The notes under the pieces are model-generated. The model searched no databases, had not been told where the DNA came from, and saw nothing but the letters and a program-made list of their open reading frames with translations. Source: Paracidovorax wautersii (GTDB taxonomy: Bacteria; Pseudomonadota; Gammaproteobacteria; Burkholderiales; Burkholderiaceae_C). From it: a stretch of 64,000 bases of DNA. The position numbers and the translations under genes were made by a program. The stretch covers positions 37,313 through 101,312 of the forward strand of contig NZ_FONX01000017.1 of the NCBI RefSeq assembly GCF_900113035.1, given 5' to 3'. Below are positions 17,364-26,495 of this stretch, in pieces (within the stretch, counting starts at the first letter, position 1; each line of letters begins with the position of its first letter).

Positions 17364-18656
17364 TCACGGCGCTGGAGGTTGTGTCGAACGCCCTGAATAT
17401 AGGGACTCGCGGTGGAAGGGGTAGTCGGACTGCGCGCCGACCATCGTTCCCGTCTGCAGGTTGCCGTCGGGCCGCGTAGCCACCATCTGGTGCAGCGCCA
17501 TCCAGCCGCGCTCGAAACCCATGGCGCTGCCGGCCAGGTAAAGCCGGTAGGCGCGCAGCGCGCGGCCCGCCGCCACCGGCCCCTGTTGCCGGGACAGCAC
17601 GGCCAGCGCCTCGTCCAGCCGGCTCTCCAGCGCGTCGGACCAGGCCCAGAGCGTGCGCGCATAGTGCGGCCGCAGGTTCTCGGTGTCCACCATCTCCAGG
17701 CCCGCCTCGGCCATGTCGTGCAGCACGGCGCTCACGTGCAGCAGCTCGCCGCCGGGGAAGATGTATTTCTCGATGAAGTCGCCCAGGCCGGCGCCCAGCT
17801 GGGCGTTGTCCACGCCGCCGGCGGTGATGCCATGGTTCATCAGCAGACCGCCCGGGCGCAGCAGGCTGCGCACATGGCGGAAGTATTCGGGCATGTGCGC
17901 GCGGCCCACATGCTCGAACATGCCGACCGAGGCGATCTTGTCGTAGCCGCCGCCTTCGGCCTCCAGCTCACGATAGTCGCACAGGCGCACGCGCACGCGG
18001 CCCTGCAGCCCGCGCTCTTCGATCAGGCGCTGCACATGGGCATGCTGGTTGCGCGACAGCGTGATGCCGGTGGCGTCCACGCCATAGCGCTCGGCCGCCC
18101 ACAGCAGCAGCCCGCCCCAGCCGGCGCCGATGTCGAGCAGGCGCTCGCCCGGCGCGAGCCGCAGCTTGCGGCAGATGAGGTCGAGCTTGGCCTCCTGCGC
18201 CTGCGCGAGCGTCATGTCGGCCCGGGAGTAGTAGGCGCAGGAATAGACCCGGCGCGGGTCCAGCCACAGCGCGTAGAAGTCGTCGGAGAGGTCGTAGTGG
18301 AACTGCACCTGCCGCGCATCGCGCGCGATGGTGTGCACCGCGCGGGACCGCGCCCGGGCCATCATCTGCTGCCACCAGCTCGCATTGGCGCGCGCCGGGT
18401 CGCCGCGCAGAAGCCCGGCCGCGGCGGCCATCAGGTCGCGCATGGAACCCTGCAGCAGCACCCGCCCTTCGACGATGGCGGCGCCCACGTCGCCGATCTC
18501 GCCCAGCGCCAGCGCCGTGAGCGAGCGCCGGTCATGGAAGCGCAATGCGACAGGAGCGTCGGCGGGGCCGACCTGCTGGCCGCCGGGCAACTCCAGCGCC
18601 AGACCCACTGGCAGCCCTTCCAGCCGGGCTTGCAAGGCATGAGAAAAAGCGTTCAT
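17364..18656 (-). CDS. cfa: Cyclopropane-fatty-acyl-phospholipid synthase
   Basis: This 430-residue SAM-dependent enzyme methylenates cis double bonds of membrane phospholipid acyl chains. The SAM-binding motif I is LLDIGAGWGGLLLWAAERYG. The catalytic region with EHVGRAHM and the conserved YSCAYY segment of the family are present. The N-terminal 100 residues are a separate SCP2-like lobe. The ATG at 18656 is used; the frame is open to a TTG at 18692 (12 residues more), which has no clear ribosome site. It may be a stress or stationary-phase gene, but no promoter is obvious. Confidence 0.87.
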   Translation of the reverse strand: MNAFSHALQARLEGLPVGLALELPGGQQVGPADAPVALRFHDRRSLTALALGEIGDVGAAIVEGRVLLQGSMRDLMAAAAGLLRGDPARANASWWQQMMARARSRAVHTIARDARQVQFHYDLSDDFYALWLDPRRVYSCAYYSRADMTLAQAQEAKLDLICRKLRLAPGERLLDIGAGWGGLLLWAAERYGVDATGITLSRNQHAHVQRLIEERGLQGRVRVRLCDYRELEAEGGGYDKIASVGMFEHVGRAHMPEYFRHVRSLLRPGGLLMNHGITAGGVDNAQLGAGLGDFIEKYIFPGGELLHVSAVLHDMAEAGLEMVDTENLRPHYARTLWAWSDALESRLDEALAVLSRQQGPVAAGRALRAYRLYLAGSAMGFERGWMALHQMVATRPDGNLQTGTMVGAQSDYPFHRESLYSGRSTQPPAP

Positions 18657-18818
18657 GCCGTTTATGTATGCCTCTTTAGAGTCTGGCGTCAAACCGTGGA
18701 GCCCTACAAACCACTGCGCCCAGGGTCTCGGCGAAAGCCGTGTTGGGCAAGCGCCGCAGGCTATGGCCTAATAGCGGGTTCTCATTTCTTGAAATTTTCT
18801 TCTGCAGGAGCTGCCACC

Positions 18819-18989
18819 ATGGGCAACAAGATCGTTACCGAAGCCGACCGCAAGCGTACCCCCCGTCCCGTCACTCCTCCCGGCGTGACCCTGGCAACGC
18901 CCGGCCGTGGCCAGCGCGTGAGCCTGGAGCGTGGCGTCGCCACGCGCAGCAAGAAGAACCCCGGCAAGCGCTCCAAGAAGGGCGGCTGA
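18819..18989 (+). CDS. Small basic hypothetical protein (56 residues)
   Basis: The ATG at 18819 follows CAGGAG, and a perfect terminator follows at 19063, so this is a real single-gene unit despite its size. The protein is very basic, with Pro/Thr-rich middle and a tail of Lys, Arg, Ser and Gly (KKNPGKRSKKGG). There is no membrane segment and no cysteine. The composition suggests nucleic-acid binding or an unfolded ribosome-associated protein; nothing more can be said. I do not recognise a named family. Confidence 0.75.
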   Translation: MGNKIVTEADRKRTPRPVTPPGVTLATPGRGQRVSLERGVATRSKKNPGKRSKKGG

Positions 18990-19417
18990 CCAGCCCCGGC
19001 GGGCGCCGCCTGCCTGGCGGCCCTGCCCAAGCCGAACCCCCGCACGCCGGCACGTGCGCCGAAAGCCCTCCCTCGGAGGGCTTTTTGCTTTTCCGCAACA
19101 GCAATTGCCTGCATCCCCTGCATCCCCTGCGTGCCCGGGCGGCGATCCGGCGGACTGGGGCATGGCAGCGCCGCAGCGATGCCCTTGCACAGGGGCGGTT
19201 CCGCCGCCTTTGCCGAACGGCCATCCGTCGCCAGATGGCTTTCAGGCGGCCCCCAAACACAATTCGCTAAAAATAATATATTTGCGAGCGTTTCACTTCG
19301 GTTACACGCTTTGAATTCGCATGCCGAATGGAAAAACCGAGCGAAATACTAGTTTTGTCCATCAGCCCAGCTTTTCAGCCCTGATTTCCCCAACCCCGCC
19401 GTCCTTGAAGGTTCACC
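18990..19417. other. 428-base intergenic region
   Basis: It holds the terminator at 19063-19086. From about 19258 to 19350 it becomes strikingly AT-rich (AAAAATAATATATTTG near 19270), likely the promoter region of the chemoreceptor gene at 19418. I see no further gene. Confidence 0.5.
19063..19086 (+). terminator. Rho-independent terminator after the small basic gene
   Basis: AGCCCTCC and GGAGGGCT form a perfect 8-base stem around CTC, followed by TTTTT. Confidence 0.9.
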
Positions 19418-21184
19418 ATGCAACGCCTGTCCATTTCTTCGCAAATTCGATTGCTGGGAATGATTTTCATCATTGCGCTGCTGGGACTCATGGGTGGCGC
19501 CGTTCAGCGCTTCCAGTCCACGCAAACGCTGTTCAACGAAGCGCTCGACCTCACGAAAGAACGGCTGGCGCGCGCCTTGAATATCGAGGGAATCGCCAAG
19601 GCCAATATCGTGCGCATCCGCGTCGTGGCCTATACCAGCGACCCGGCGCTGGAAGGGCTCCTGTCGTCCGACATGCGTGAAGCCGTGGACGCCTACCGCA
19701 AGGAACTCGAAACCTTCAATGCCCAGCCCCAGAGCGCGGCGGAGAAGGCGGCATTGAAGCTGCTCATCGAACAGGGCGGCGCCGCCATCAACGCCGCCGA
19801 AGAAATGCGCAAGCTCAAGGCCGCAGGCCGGCTGGAAGATGCCCGCCTCCTGATGTCGCAGCGATTCGACCCGGCGGCCAAGCTCGCCATGGACGGCGCC
19901 GCCCAGCTGCAACAGCTGCAGCGCGATGCCGCCACGCGGCTGCAGGAATCGCTGGCAGAGAGCAACCGCAAGGCCACGCTGTGGTTCATCGGCCTGGGGC
20001 TGGCCGGCATGGTCTTCGTCTTCGCCCTGCTGGAAATGCTGCGCCGCCAGATCACGACCGCTCTGGACGACGTGGTGCAGTTCGCCACCCGCGTGGCCAA
20101 GGGCGACCTCACCGGCTCCATGGCCTCATCCCGCCAGGACGAGCTGGGCACGCTGGTGCGCGCCATGGGTTCCATGAAGGAATCGCTGGCAGCGCTGGTC
20201 TCGCAGGTGCGCCAGGCGGGCGGCCGTATCCAGACGCAGGCCGACGACATCACGCGCGGCAGCGCGGAGCTGTCCAGCCGCACCGACCAGACGGCCTCCA
20301 ACCTGGAGGAGACGGCCGCCAGCATGGAAGAGCTCACCGCCACCATCGGCAGTTCCACGGAAGCCGCGCAGCAGGCCAACCAGCTGGCCGGCGCGGCCGC
20401 GCAGGCGGCAGCGCGCGGCGAGCAGGTGGTGGGCCATGTGGTGTCGAGCATGCAGCGCATCACGGACAACAGCCGGCAGATCAGCGACATCATCGGCGTG
20501 ATCGACGGCATCGCCTTCCAGACCAACATCCTGGCTCTGAATGCCGCCGTGGAAGCGGCCCGCGCGGGCGAGCAGGGCCGCGGCTTCGCCGTGGTGGCCA
20601 GCGAGGTGCGGGCCCTGGCCGGCCGCAGCGCGGATGCGGCCAAGCAGATCAAGGCGCTCATCACCACCTCGGTGGACACGGTGCAGGCCGGCTCCGACCA
20701 GGTGGCCGAGGCCGGCAAGTCCATGGAGGAGATCATCGGCAGCGTGCGGCGGGTGTCCGACCTCATCGGCGAGATCACCGCCGCATCGGTGGAGCAGCGC
20801 GACGGCATCGGCCAGGTGAACCAGGCCGTGGGGCATCTGGAGCAGATGACGCAGCAGAACTCCGCGCTGGTGCAGGAATCGGCCAGCGCAGCGACCGTGC
20901 TGTCCGAACAGGCCAAGGCACTGAACGTGGCGGTATCGGTGTTCCAGATCGAAGCCGGCGCCCAGGCGCCGTATGCGCCGCCGCCCGCCACCAGCGCCGC
21001 CCCCGTGCAGCCCAAGGCCTCCATCGCCCGGCCTGCCGCCAAGGCCCCGGCCAAGCCGGCCGTCGCCGCGCCGCAGCCCGGCAAGATCGCCCAGGCCCAG
21101 CTCGGCACGAACGCCACCGGCGCAAGCCGCAGCGCCCGCTCCGGCGCATCCGCCAGCGACAACGGCGATTGGGAAAGCTTCTGA
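19418..21184 (+). CDS. Methyl-accepting chemotaxis protein with CheR/CheB docking tail
   Basis: This is a 588-residue chemoreceptor. TM1 is about residues 10-30, a helical periplasmic ligand domain follows, TM2 is about 188-208, then HAMP and the signalling domain with the conserved hairpin ([20 protein letters not shown] near 368-387). After an Ala/Pro-rich flexible linker it ends in DWESF, matching the NWETF-type pentapeptide that tethers the methylation enzymes. That makes it the likely high-abundance type receptor, unlike the other two in this window. It is a lone gene with its own AT-rich upstream region. Confidence 0.93.
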   Translation: MQRLSISSQIRLLGMIFIIALLGLMGGAVQRFQSTQTLFNEALDLTKERLARALNIEGIAKANIVRIRVVAYTSDPALEGLLSSDMREAVDAYRKELETFNAQPQSAAEKAALKLLIEQGGAAINAAEEMRKLKAAGRLEDARLLMSQRFDPAAKLAMDGAAQLQQLQRDAATRLQESLAESNRKATLWFIGLGLAGMVFVFALLEMLRRQITTALDDVVQFATRVAKGDLTGSMASSRQDELGTLVRAMGSMKESLAALVSQVRQAGGRIQTQADDITRGSAELSSRTDQTASNLEETAASMEELTATIGSSTEAAQQANQLAGAAAQAAARGEQVVGHVVSSMQRITDNSRQISDIIGVIDGIAFQTNILALNAAVEAARAGEQGRGFAVVASEVRALAGRSADAAKQIKALITTSVDTVQAGSDQVAEAGKSMEEIIGSVRRVSDLIGEITAASVEQRDGIGQVNQAVGHLEQMTQQNSALVQESASAATVLSEQAKALNVAVSVFQIEAGAQAPYAPPPATSAAPVQPKASIARPAAKAPAKPAVAAPQPGKIAQAQLGTNATGASRSARSGASASDNGDWESF

Positions 21185-21200
21185 GCGCCTGCCGGCGATC

Positions 21201-21220
21201 TCAGAACGTGTTCGCGATCT
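21201..21220. repeat. 20-base repeat TCAGAACGTGTTCGCGATCT
   Basis: It differs by one base from the copy at 42716-42735. Here it lies in the gap between the convergent chemoreceptor and tag genes. Confidence 0.6.
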
Positions 21221-21224
21221 CGCA

Positions 21225-21248
21225 GGGGGCGTGCCGCAGCGCGCCCCC
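21225..21248. terminator. Hairpin between convergent genes
   Basis: GGGGGCG (21225-21231) and CGCCCCC (21242-21248) form a stable stem with a 10-base loop. There is no T-run, so termination is possible but unproven. Confidence 0.4.
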
Positions 21249-21260
21249 GGAACACCCTCT

Positions 21261-21944
21261 TCAGCCGCCCGGCACCTCGAAGGCCGCGCGTGCCTCCAGC
21301 GCCTTCTGGCGCACGTGGCAGCCCTCGAAATGGTCGTTGACCAGCCCCATGGCCTGCATGAAGGCATACATGGTGGTCGGGCCCACGAAGCGGAAGCCGC
21401 GCTTTTTCAGGTCCTTGGAGAGCGCCTGCGCCGCAGGCGAAGTGGTCAGCGAGCGTGCCACCTCGGCCGTCAGGCGCGGCGGGCGGCCTTGTTGGGCCAG
21501 GGGCTCGAAGCGCCAGATGTAGTGCGCGAGCGAGCCGAATTCGCGGCGCAGCTCCAGCACGCGCTGCGCATTGCCGATGGCCGATTCGATCTTGCCGCGG
21601 TGCCGCACGATGCCGGCGTCGGCCAGCAGGCGCTCCACGTCCGCCGGGCCGAACCGCGCCACCTGCTCGGCATCGAACTGCGCGAAGCCGGCGCGGAAGG
21701 CCTCGCGCTTGTTCAGGATAGTGATCCAGCTCAGGCCGGCCTGGAAGCCTTCCAGGCAGAGCTTCTCGAAGAGGCGCCGGTCGTCGGCCACCGGGAAACC
21801 CCATTCGTGGTCGTGATAGTGCCGGTAGAGCGGCGTGGCGCGGCACCAGCCGCAGCGCGGGCAGCCGCTCTCGTCGGTAAAGAGGCCGGTGGCGGCATCC
21901 ACGGTGGCGGGCTGCGGGTCCAGGGGTGCGGCAGGGGTGGGCAT
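21261..21944 (-). CDS. tag: DNA-3-methyladenine glycosylase I
   Basis: This 227-residue base-excision repair enzyme removes 3-methyladenine from DNA. The family's zinc-site and recognition segments are present: RCGWC near residue 30, HDHEWG near 45, the FEKLCLEGFQAGLSW block, and the late GPTTMYAFMQAMGLVNDH. The N-terminal 25 residues before the conserved core are extra. It is downstream of, and on the same strand as, the catabolic operon, with an 86-base gap holding a hairpin. Confidence 0.92.
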   Translation of the reverse strand: MPTPAAPLDPQPATVDAATGLFTDESGCPRCGWCRATPLYRHYHDHEWGFPVADDRRLFEKLCLEGFQAGLSWITILNKREAFRAGFAQFDAEQVARFGPADVERLLADAGIVRHRGKIESAIGNAQRVLELRREFGSLAHYIWRFEPLAQQGRPPRLTAEVARSLTTSPAAQALSKDLKKRGFRFVGPTTMYAFMQAMGLVNDHFEGCHVRQKALEARAAFEVPGG

Positions 21945-21967
21945 GGCGCCATTTTCGCGCCATCGCG

Positions 21968-21992
21968 GCGCAGGGCCGGCAGGCCCCTGCGC
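21968..21992 (-). terminator. Possible terminator of the catabolic operon
   Basis: GCGCAGGGCC and GGCCCCTGCGC pair with one bulge around a 3-4 base loop. It lies between the last operon gene and tag. There is no T-run on the minus strand. Confidence 0.3.
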
Positions 21993-22030
21993 TACGAGCT
22001 ACGCCGCAAGCGACGCCACGAGCGCGCGCA

Positions 22031-23035
22031 TCACGGAGCAGCGCGATCGTGGCGCTGGAGCACGCGCGCCACCAAGGCCTCCACGCTGCCGTCGTGCACG
22101 AAGCCCGCCGCCTGCGCGGCCGGCGTCTGCAGCGGCGGCTGCCGCCCGAAGAGGGCTTCGATGCGCGGATCGGGGGCGTAGCGGACCCACTCCTGCGCCT
22201 CGCAGCCCAGGTGCTGCGCAGCGGCCTCCACCACCGCAGCCACCGGCGAGTGCAGCACCGGCGGCTGCCAGCAGCGCGAAGGCGGCATCGCGGCGGACGG
22301 CAGGCGCGCGGCATGCAGCAGGTTGTCCAGGCAGCGCGACAGCGACATCCACCAGGCCGTGGCCTGCGGCGACACCGGACAGGTGTAGGCCGTGCGCCCG
22401 GCCAGCGCGTGGAAGATCTGGCTCATGAAGGCGGAGCCGTGGCCGGAATCGGCCGGAGGGCGGGCCACCACGCCCGGCAGGCGCAGGCTGCAGGCGTCGA
22501 GTTCCCCCCTGCGGCTGTAGTCGGCCAGCAGCAGCTCGGCCGCCCATTTGTGGGCGCCATAGCTCAGCGTGGGCTGGGGCAGCCGGTCCTCGGCCATGGG
22601 GCCGGCATCCAGCGCCCCATAGACGGCGACGGAGCTGGCGAACACCACGCGCGGCGCCGGGGCCCGGCCCGCGCGCACCGGCTGGACCAGGCCTTCGAGC
22701 AGTGCCACCGTATCGAGCAGATTGGCCTGCACGCCCAGAGCGGGCTCCCGTTCGGCCAAGGCCCCGGGCACGCTCGCGAGGTGGAAGACGCAGTGCGGCG
22801 GATCGCTCTGCAAGGCGCTCAGCAGGGCGGGATCGGCGAAGCCGCCCAGATGCCAGCGCACCTGCGCCTCGGGCGCTGCCTGCGGCGCCGTGCCCGGTGG
22901 GGGCGTCGGCGCGGCCCGGTCGATCAGCGTGAACCTGACCGGGCCAGCCTGCCCCAGGCTATCGGGCTGCTCGCGCAAGCGCTGCACCAGGGCGGCGCCC
23001 ACGAAGCCCCCGGCGCCGGTGATGACCACGTGCAT
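22031..23035 (-). CDS. NAD-dependent epimerase/dehydratase (DenD-like)
   Basis: This 334-residue extended SDR has the Rossmann motif TGAGGFVGAAL at residues 6-16, SSVAVYG, and the catalytic YxxxK in YGAHK. The block AELLLADYSRRGELDACSLRLP closely follows D-erythronate dehydrogenase (DenD)-type enzymes, which oxidise a hydroxy acid. The start codon shares its A with the upstream stop (TGATG), so the gene is translationally coupled to the fumarylacetoacetase-family gene. In this aromatic operon the substrate may be different from erythronate. Confidence 0.8.
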   Translation of the reverse strand: MHVVITGAGGFVGAALVQRLREQPDSLGQAGPVRFTLIDRAAPTPPPGTAPQAAPEAQVRWHLGGFADPALLSALQSDPPHCVFHLASVPGALAEREPALGVQANLLDTVALLEGLVQPVRAGRAPAPRVVFASSVAVYGALDAGPMAEDRLPQPTLSYGAHKWAAELLLADYSRRGELDACSLRLPGVVARPPADSGHGSAFMSQIFHALAGRTAYTCPVSPQATAWWMSLSRCLDNLLHAARLPSAAMPPSRCWQPPVLHSPVAAVVEAAAQHLGCEAQEWVRYAPDPRIEALFGRQPPLQTPAAQAAGFVHDGSVEALVARVLQRHDRAAP

Positions 23036-24030
23036 CAGCGTTCCCCCGCGCCAGGCGCCACCACGCGCTGATGCACCACGCCGAAGGGCCCGTCGCTGCC
23101 GTCCGCCCGGCGGGCCTGCATGCGCACGGTATCGCCATAGCGCATGAAGGGCGTGCTGGCCGCGCCGCTGTCGATGATCTCGATCACGCGCCGCTCGGCC
23201 AGGCAGGCCGAGCCGGCATCCCGCGACCGGTTGGACACCGTGCCCGAGCCGACGATCGTGCCCGCCGTGAGCCGCCGCGTGCGGGCCGCGTGGGCGATCA
23301 GCTGGCCGAAGCTGAAATTCATCTCGGCGCCATGGGGGTGGCCGAACCACTGGCCGTTGGATTCCACATGCAGCCGCAGGTGCACCCGGCCGTCCTGCCA
23401 GGCGTCGCCCAGCTCGTCGGGGGTGACGGCCAGCGGGGCGAAGCTGGTGGAGGGCTTGGCCTGCAGGAAGCCGAAGCCAGCCTTCATCTCGTGCGGGCCC
23501 AGTGCACGCAGGCTCCAGTCGTTGATCTGCACGACGAGGCGCACGCAGCCCAGCGCCGCTTCGGGCGTCGCCGCCATGGGCACCGGGCCGCAGATCACGC
23601 CGAACTCGCCTTCGAAGTCGATGCCGTCGGCCTCGCTGGGCAGGGGCACGTCATCGCAAGGGCCCAGGAAGTCGTCGCTGGCGCCCTGGTACATGACCGG
23701 GATGGTGTCGAAATGCGGGATGGGCGGCGTGTTGAACGCCTGCTCCATCAGGCGGCCATGGTTGAGGAAGGCCGAGGCATCGAGCCACTGCGGGCTGCGC
23801 GGCAGCGGGGCGCTGCAAACGGTGGGGTCGAACGCGAAGATACCGGCGGCGGTGCCCGCCTCCAGCGCCGCGGCGCGCGCGCGCAGGGCGGGTTCCACGC
23901 GCTCCCAGTCCTGCAGGGCCGCCAGCAGGCTGGCGGCTATCGGCGCGGCATCGACGGCCTGCAGGCCGCTGGAGGACACCAGCACCAGGCGGCCGTCCAG
24001 GCGGCCGTCTTTCAAGGTTGCGAATCGCAT
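23035..24030 (-). CDS. Fumarylacetoacetate hydrolase-family protein
   Basis: This 331-residue hydrolase is of the two-part bacterial FahA type: the N-terminal region MRFATLKDGRLDGRLVLVSS and a catalytic FAH fold with EGEFGVICG and the late GTIVGSGTVSNR. Such enzymes hydrolyse acylpyruvates or fumarylacetoacetate after ring cleavage. In this operon it is the probable last C-C cleavage step. It lies 21 bases downstream of the cupin gene and overlaps the DenD-like gene by one base. Confidence 0.85.
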   Translation of the reverse strand: MRFATLKDGRLDGRLVLVSSSGLQAVDAAPIAASLLAALQDWERVEPALRARAAALEAGTAAGIFAFDPTVCSAPLPRSPQWLDASAFLNHGRLMEQAFNTPPIPHFDTIPVMYQGASDDFLGPCDDVPLPSEADGIDFEGEFGVICGPVPMAATPEAALGCVRLVVQINDWSLRALGPHEMKAGFGFLQAKPSTSFAPLAVTPDELGDAWQDGRVHLRLHVESNGQWFGHPHGAEMNFSFGQLIAHAARTRRLTAGTIVGSGTVSNRSRDAGSACLAERRVIEIIDSGAASTPFMRYGDTVRMQARRADGSDGPFGVVHQRVVAPGAGER

Positions 24031-24051
24031 CGTCTATCCCCTCCGGAAAAT

Positions 24052-24633
24052 TCAGGGCTGCGCCGCTGCGGGCGCCGCCAGAGACGCGTCGAAGCGCCCG
24101 TCCACCAGCACGAAGAGCATGCGGCACGGCGCGCCGGAACGGTTGGCCCACGCATGGTTGGTGCCGCGCTGCACCACCACGCTGCCGGGGCGCAGCTGCA
24201 CCTCGCCCGTGTCGAGCACCAGCGTCAGCTCGCCCTCGATCACGACGCCGTAGTCCACCGACTCGGTGCGGTGCATCAGCGGGTGGGGCGAATCGGCCTG
24301 CACCGTGGAGGCCGCCGCATCGCCGATCTGGCTGAAGGCGTCGTGCATGCGCTCGGCGCCGCCGGCCAGGAACTCGGGCGTGTCCGGCGGGATGTCCACG
24401 AACCGGATGCGCGTGCCGCCCGGCGGGGGCGGCAGCACCAGCGGGCCGAGGGTCGGGTCCGGGCCGTTGTCCACGGCGGCAGGCGATTGGGCGGTGCTCC
24501 ACACCTCGTGGAACACGGTGCCGGGAATGGCAGCGACCTCGACCACCGTAGGCAGGGGCCCCTGGCTGGCGACCGCGGCGCGGCCCTGGTCGTCGTGGCC
24601 GGTGACCACGCGATGGATGGCGGGAAATCCCAT
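24052..24633 (-). CDS. Cupin-domain protein
   Basis: This is a 193-residue protein with a single cupin barrel in its second half. Conserved features are HRTESVDYGVVIEGEL and GTNHAWANRSGAPCRM, which supply candidate metal-binding His and Glu. The N-terminal half is a shorter beta region. It could be a ring-cleaving or isomerising enzyme or a small-molecule sensor; the sequence does not decide. It lies 15 bases after the cyclase gene. Confidence 0.75.
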   Translation of the reverse strand: MGFPAIHRVVTGHDDQGRAAVASQGPLPTVVEVAAIPGTVFHEVWSTAQSPAAVDNGPDPTLGPLVLPPPPGGTRIRFVDIPPDTPEFLAGGAERMHDAFSQIGDAAASTVQADSPHPLMHRTESVDYGVVIEGELTLVLDTGEVQLRPGSVVVQRGTNHAWANRSGAPCRMLFVLVDGRFDASLAAPAAAQP

Positions 24634-24648
24634 GGGAAAGCTCCTCGT

Positions 24649-25458
24649 TCAGTCTTCAAAGATGGCGACCGCGCGCGTCCAGCCTGCCGAGGCGCCGCGG
24701 ATCTTGTGGGGAAAGCAGCTGATGGTGAAACCCGTGGGCGGCAGCGCCTCCAGGTTATGCAGCTTCTCCAGGTGGCAGTAGCCGATGTCGCGGCCCGCCT
24801 TGTGGCCCTCCCAGATCAGGGCCTTGTCGCCCGTTTCGGCGATGCGCTGGGCGGTATGGGAGAACGGCGCGTCCCAGCTCCAGGCATCGGTGCCGGTCAG
24901 GCGCACGCCGCGTTCGAGCAGGTACATGGTGGCTTCGTAGCCCATGCCGCAACCGGCGCCCAGGTAGTCCCGGTGCCCGTAGCGCGAGCCCGCCCGGGTG
25001 TTGACCACCACGATGTCGAGCGGCTGCAGGACGTGGCCGATGCGGGCCAGCTCGGCCTCGACATCGGCGGCGGTGGCCACGTAGCCGTCGGGCAGGTGGC
25101 GGAAGTCCAGCTTCACGCCGGACTGGAAGCACCACTCCAGCGGCACCTCGTCGATGGTGATGGAGGGACGGGCGCCGCCGTTCTTCGCGTCCTGCGTGGA
25201 GTGGAAGTGCCACGGCGCATCCAGGTGGGTGCCGTTGTGCGTGGTGAGCGTGACCCACTCCGCGGCGGCCGCCTCGCCATCGGGATAGTCCTCGGGCCGG
25301 GTGCCGGGGAGCATGGCCATGAACTCGGGCAGCGTGTCCGCGTGCTTCTGGTAGGTGATCTTGGGCGCCAGGGGCGGCGGGTCGGAGAGGACGTCGTTTT
25401 CCAGGTAGATGGAAAGGTCCACGAAACGGCGGCGGGCGGGTGGTCGGGTGGGTGTCAT
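24649..25458 (-). CDS. Cyclase-family (kynurenine formamidase-like) metal hydrolase
   Basis: This 269-residue protein is of the PF04199 cyclase family. The hallmark metal motif is HNGTHLDAPWHF near residue 75, with further conserved NTRAG and DAWSWD segments. Members hydrolyse amides, lactones or cyclic esters; here a lactone or ester produced after ring oxidation is plausible. The open frame continues far upstream, antisense to nothing real but through the Bug gene in another frame; the ATG at 25458 is where family similarity starts. Confidence 0.83.
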   Translation of the reverse strand: MTPTRPPARRRFVDLSIYLENDVLSDPPPLAPKITYQKHADTLPEFMAMLPGTRPEDYPDGEAAAAEWVTLTTHNGTHLDAPWHFHSTQDAKNGGARPSITIDEVPLEWCFQSGVKLDFRHLPDGYVATAADVEAELARIGHVLQPLDIVVVNTRAGSRYGHRDYLGAGCGMGYEATMYLLERGVRLTGTDAWSWDAPFSHTAQRIAETGDKALIWEGHKAGRDIGYCHLEKLHNLEALPPTGFTISCFPHKIRGASAGWTRAVAIFED

Positions 25459-25478
25459 GGCGGTTCGAAGGGCGAGGC

Positions 25479-26495
25479 TCACTCGGGCAGCACGCCCACG
25501 GTGCGGGCGAGCGCCTGGTGGATCTGGATTTCGGCGGCGTAGAACCGGTCCAGCGCGTCGAGCGGCAAGGGCTCCTGGGGCTCGGTGCCATTGGCGCGCA
25601 GGAAGCTCTGGACCTCGGCATCGCGCATGGCGGCGCCGAAGGCCTGGTGCAGGCGCAGCACCGCCGCCTCGGGGGTCTTGCGCGGCAGCAGCAGCGCACC
25701 CCAGGCGGTGTGCTCGAAGCCCTTGAGCGCGGCGGACTGCTGGCCCAGCGGCGCGGCCTGGGGCAGCAGTGCAGGCGTCTGCGCGGCCGTGCTGCCGAAG
25801 GCGCGCAGATGGCCCGCCTCCAGCATGCCGAGCACCGAGCCGCCGAGCGGCACGAAGGAGAGATCGATCTGGCTGCCCATCAGGTCCTGCGCCAGCGGCG
25901 GCACGCCCCGGTACGGCACATGCACCAGCGGCACGCCGCACAGCCGGGCCCACTGGGCCCCCATCAGATGGATCATCGAACCCTGCCCGATGTGCCCGAA
26001 GGTCAGCGGTCGGCCTGCGGCGCCCGCCTGCCGGGCCAGGTCCAGCAGCTGCGCATGCGTCTTCGCCGGCATGTCGGGCCGGCCTGCCAGCACATAGCTC
26101 GTGCGCCCGAGCAGGCCGATCATCCGCATCTGCTCGGGCCGGTACCGGGCGCTGGCCAGCGACAGCGGGGTGAGGATGGGCTCGGTCTGGGAGACGACCG
26201 CCACCGTGGCCCCATCGGCCGGGGCATTGAGCATGCGCTGCAAGCCGATCGAGCCGCCTGCGCCCGGCAGGTTCTCCACCACGATGGCCTGCCCCAGCGC
26301 GCGCTGCATCGGGGCCTGGAGCTTGCGCGCGAACACATCGCCGGGATTGCCGGCGGGCTGCGGCACCAGGAAGGTCAGGTGCCGGGCCGTCTGCGCACGC
26401 GACGGCGGAACCAGGCAGGCCATGGCCGACGCGGCGATCCACGCCCGCCGGCCCAGCCCACCGCCGCCGCCGTGCTGCGGCGACGGGCCGCTCAC
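25479..26495 (-). CDS. Bug/TctC-type periplasmic receptor
   Basis: This 338-residue secreted binding protein has a GGRRAW-type N-terminus with RR followed by a hydrophobic stretch and cleavage near SRAQ. The mature portion has LTFLVPQPAGNPGDVFARKL and NLPGAGGSIGLQRM, typical of Bug receptors. I place the start at the GTG 26495-26493, which overlaps the MFS gene's TGA (GTGA); there is no suitable ATG nearby. It would deliver the operon's substrate or a product, alongside the MFS transporter. Confidence 0.8.
   Translation of the reverse strand: MSGPSPQHGGGGGLGRRAWIAASAMACLVPPSRAQTARHLTFLVPQPAGNPGDVFARKLQAPMQRALGQAIVVENLPGAGGSIGLQRMLNAPADGATVAVVSQTEPILTPLSLASARYRPEQMRMIGLLGRTSYVLAGRPDMPAKTHAQLLDLARQAGAAGRPLTFGHIGQGSMIHLMGAQWARLCGVPLVHVPYRGVPPLAQDLMGSQIDLSFVPLGGSVLGMLEAGHLRAFGSTAAQTPALLPQAAPLGQQSAALKGFEHTAWGALLLPRKTPEAAVLRLHQAFGAAMRDAEVQSFLRANGTEPQEPLPLDALDRFYAAEIQIHQALARTVGVLPE

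Noticed and set aside
19693..22314. 873-codon open frame on the minus strand
   Set aside because: It is antisense to the chemoreceptor and out of frame through tag and the DenD-like gene. The Ser/Arg/Ala composition is a codon-bias artefact.
23035..24030. Homogentisate pathway assignment from the FahA-like gene
   Set aside because: No homogentisate dioxygenase or maleylacetoacetate isomerase is in the operon.
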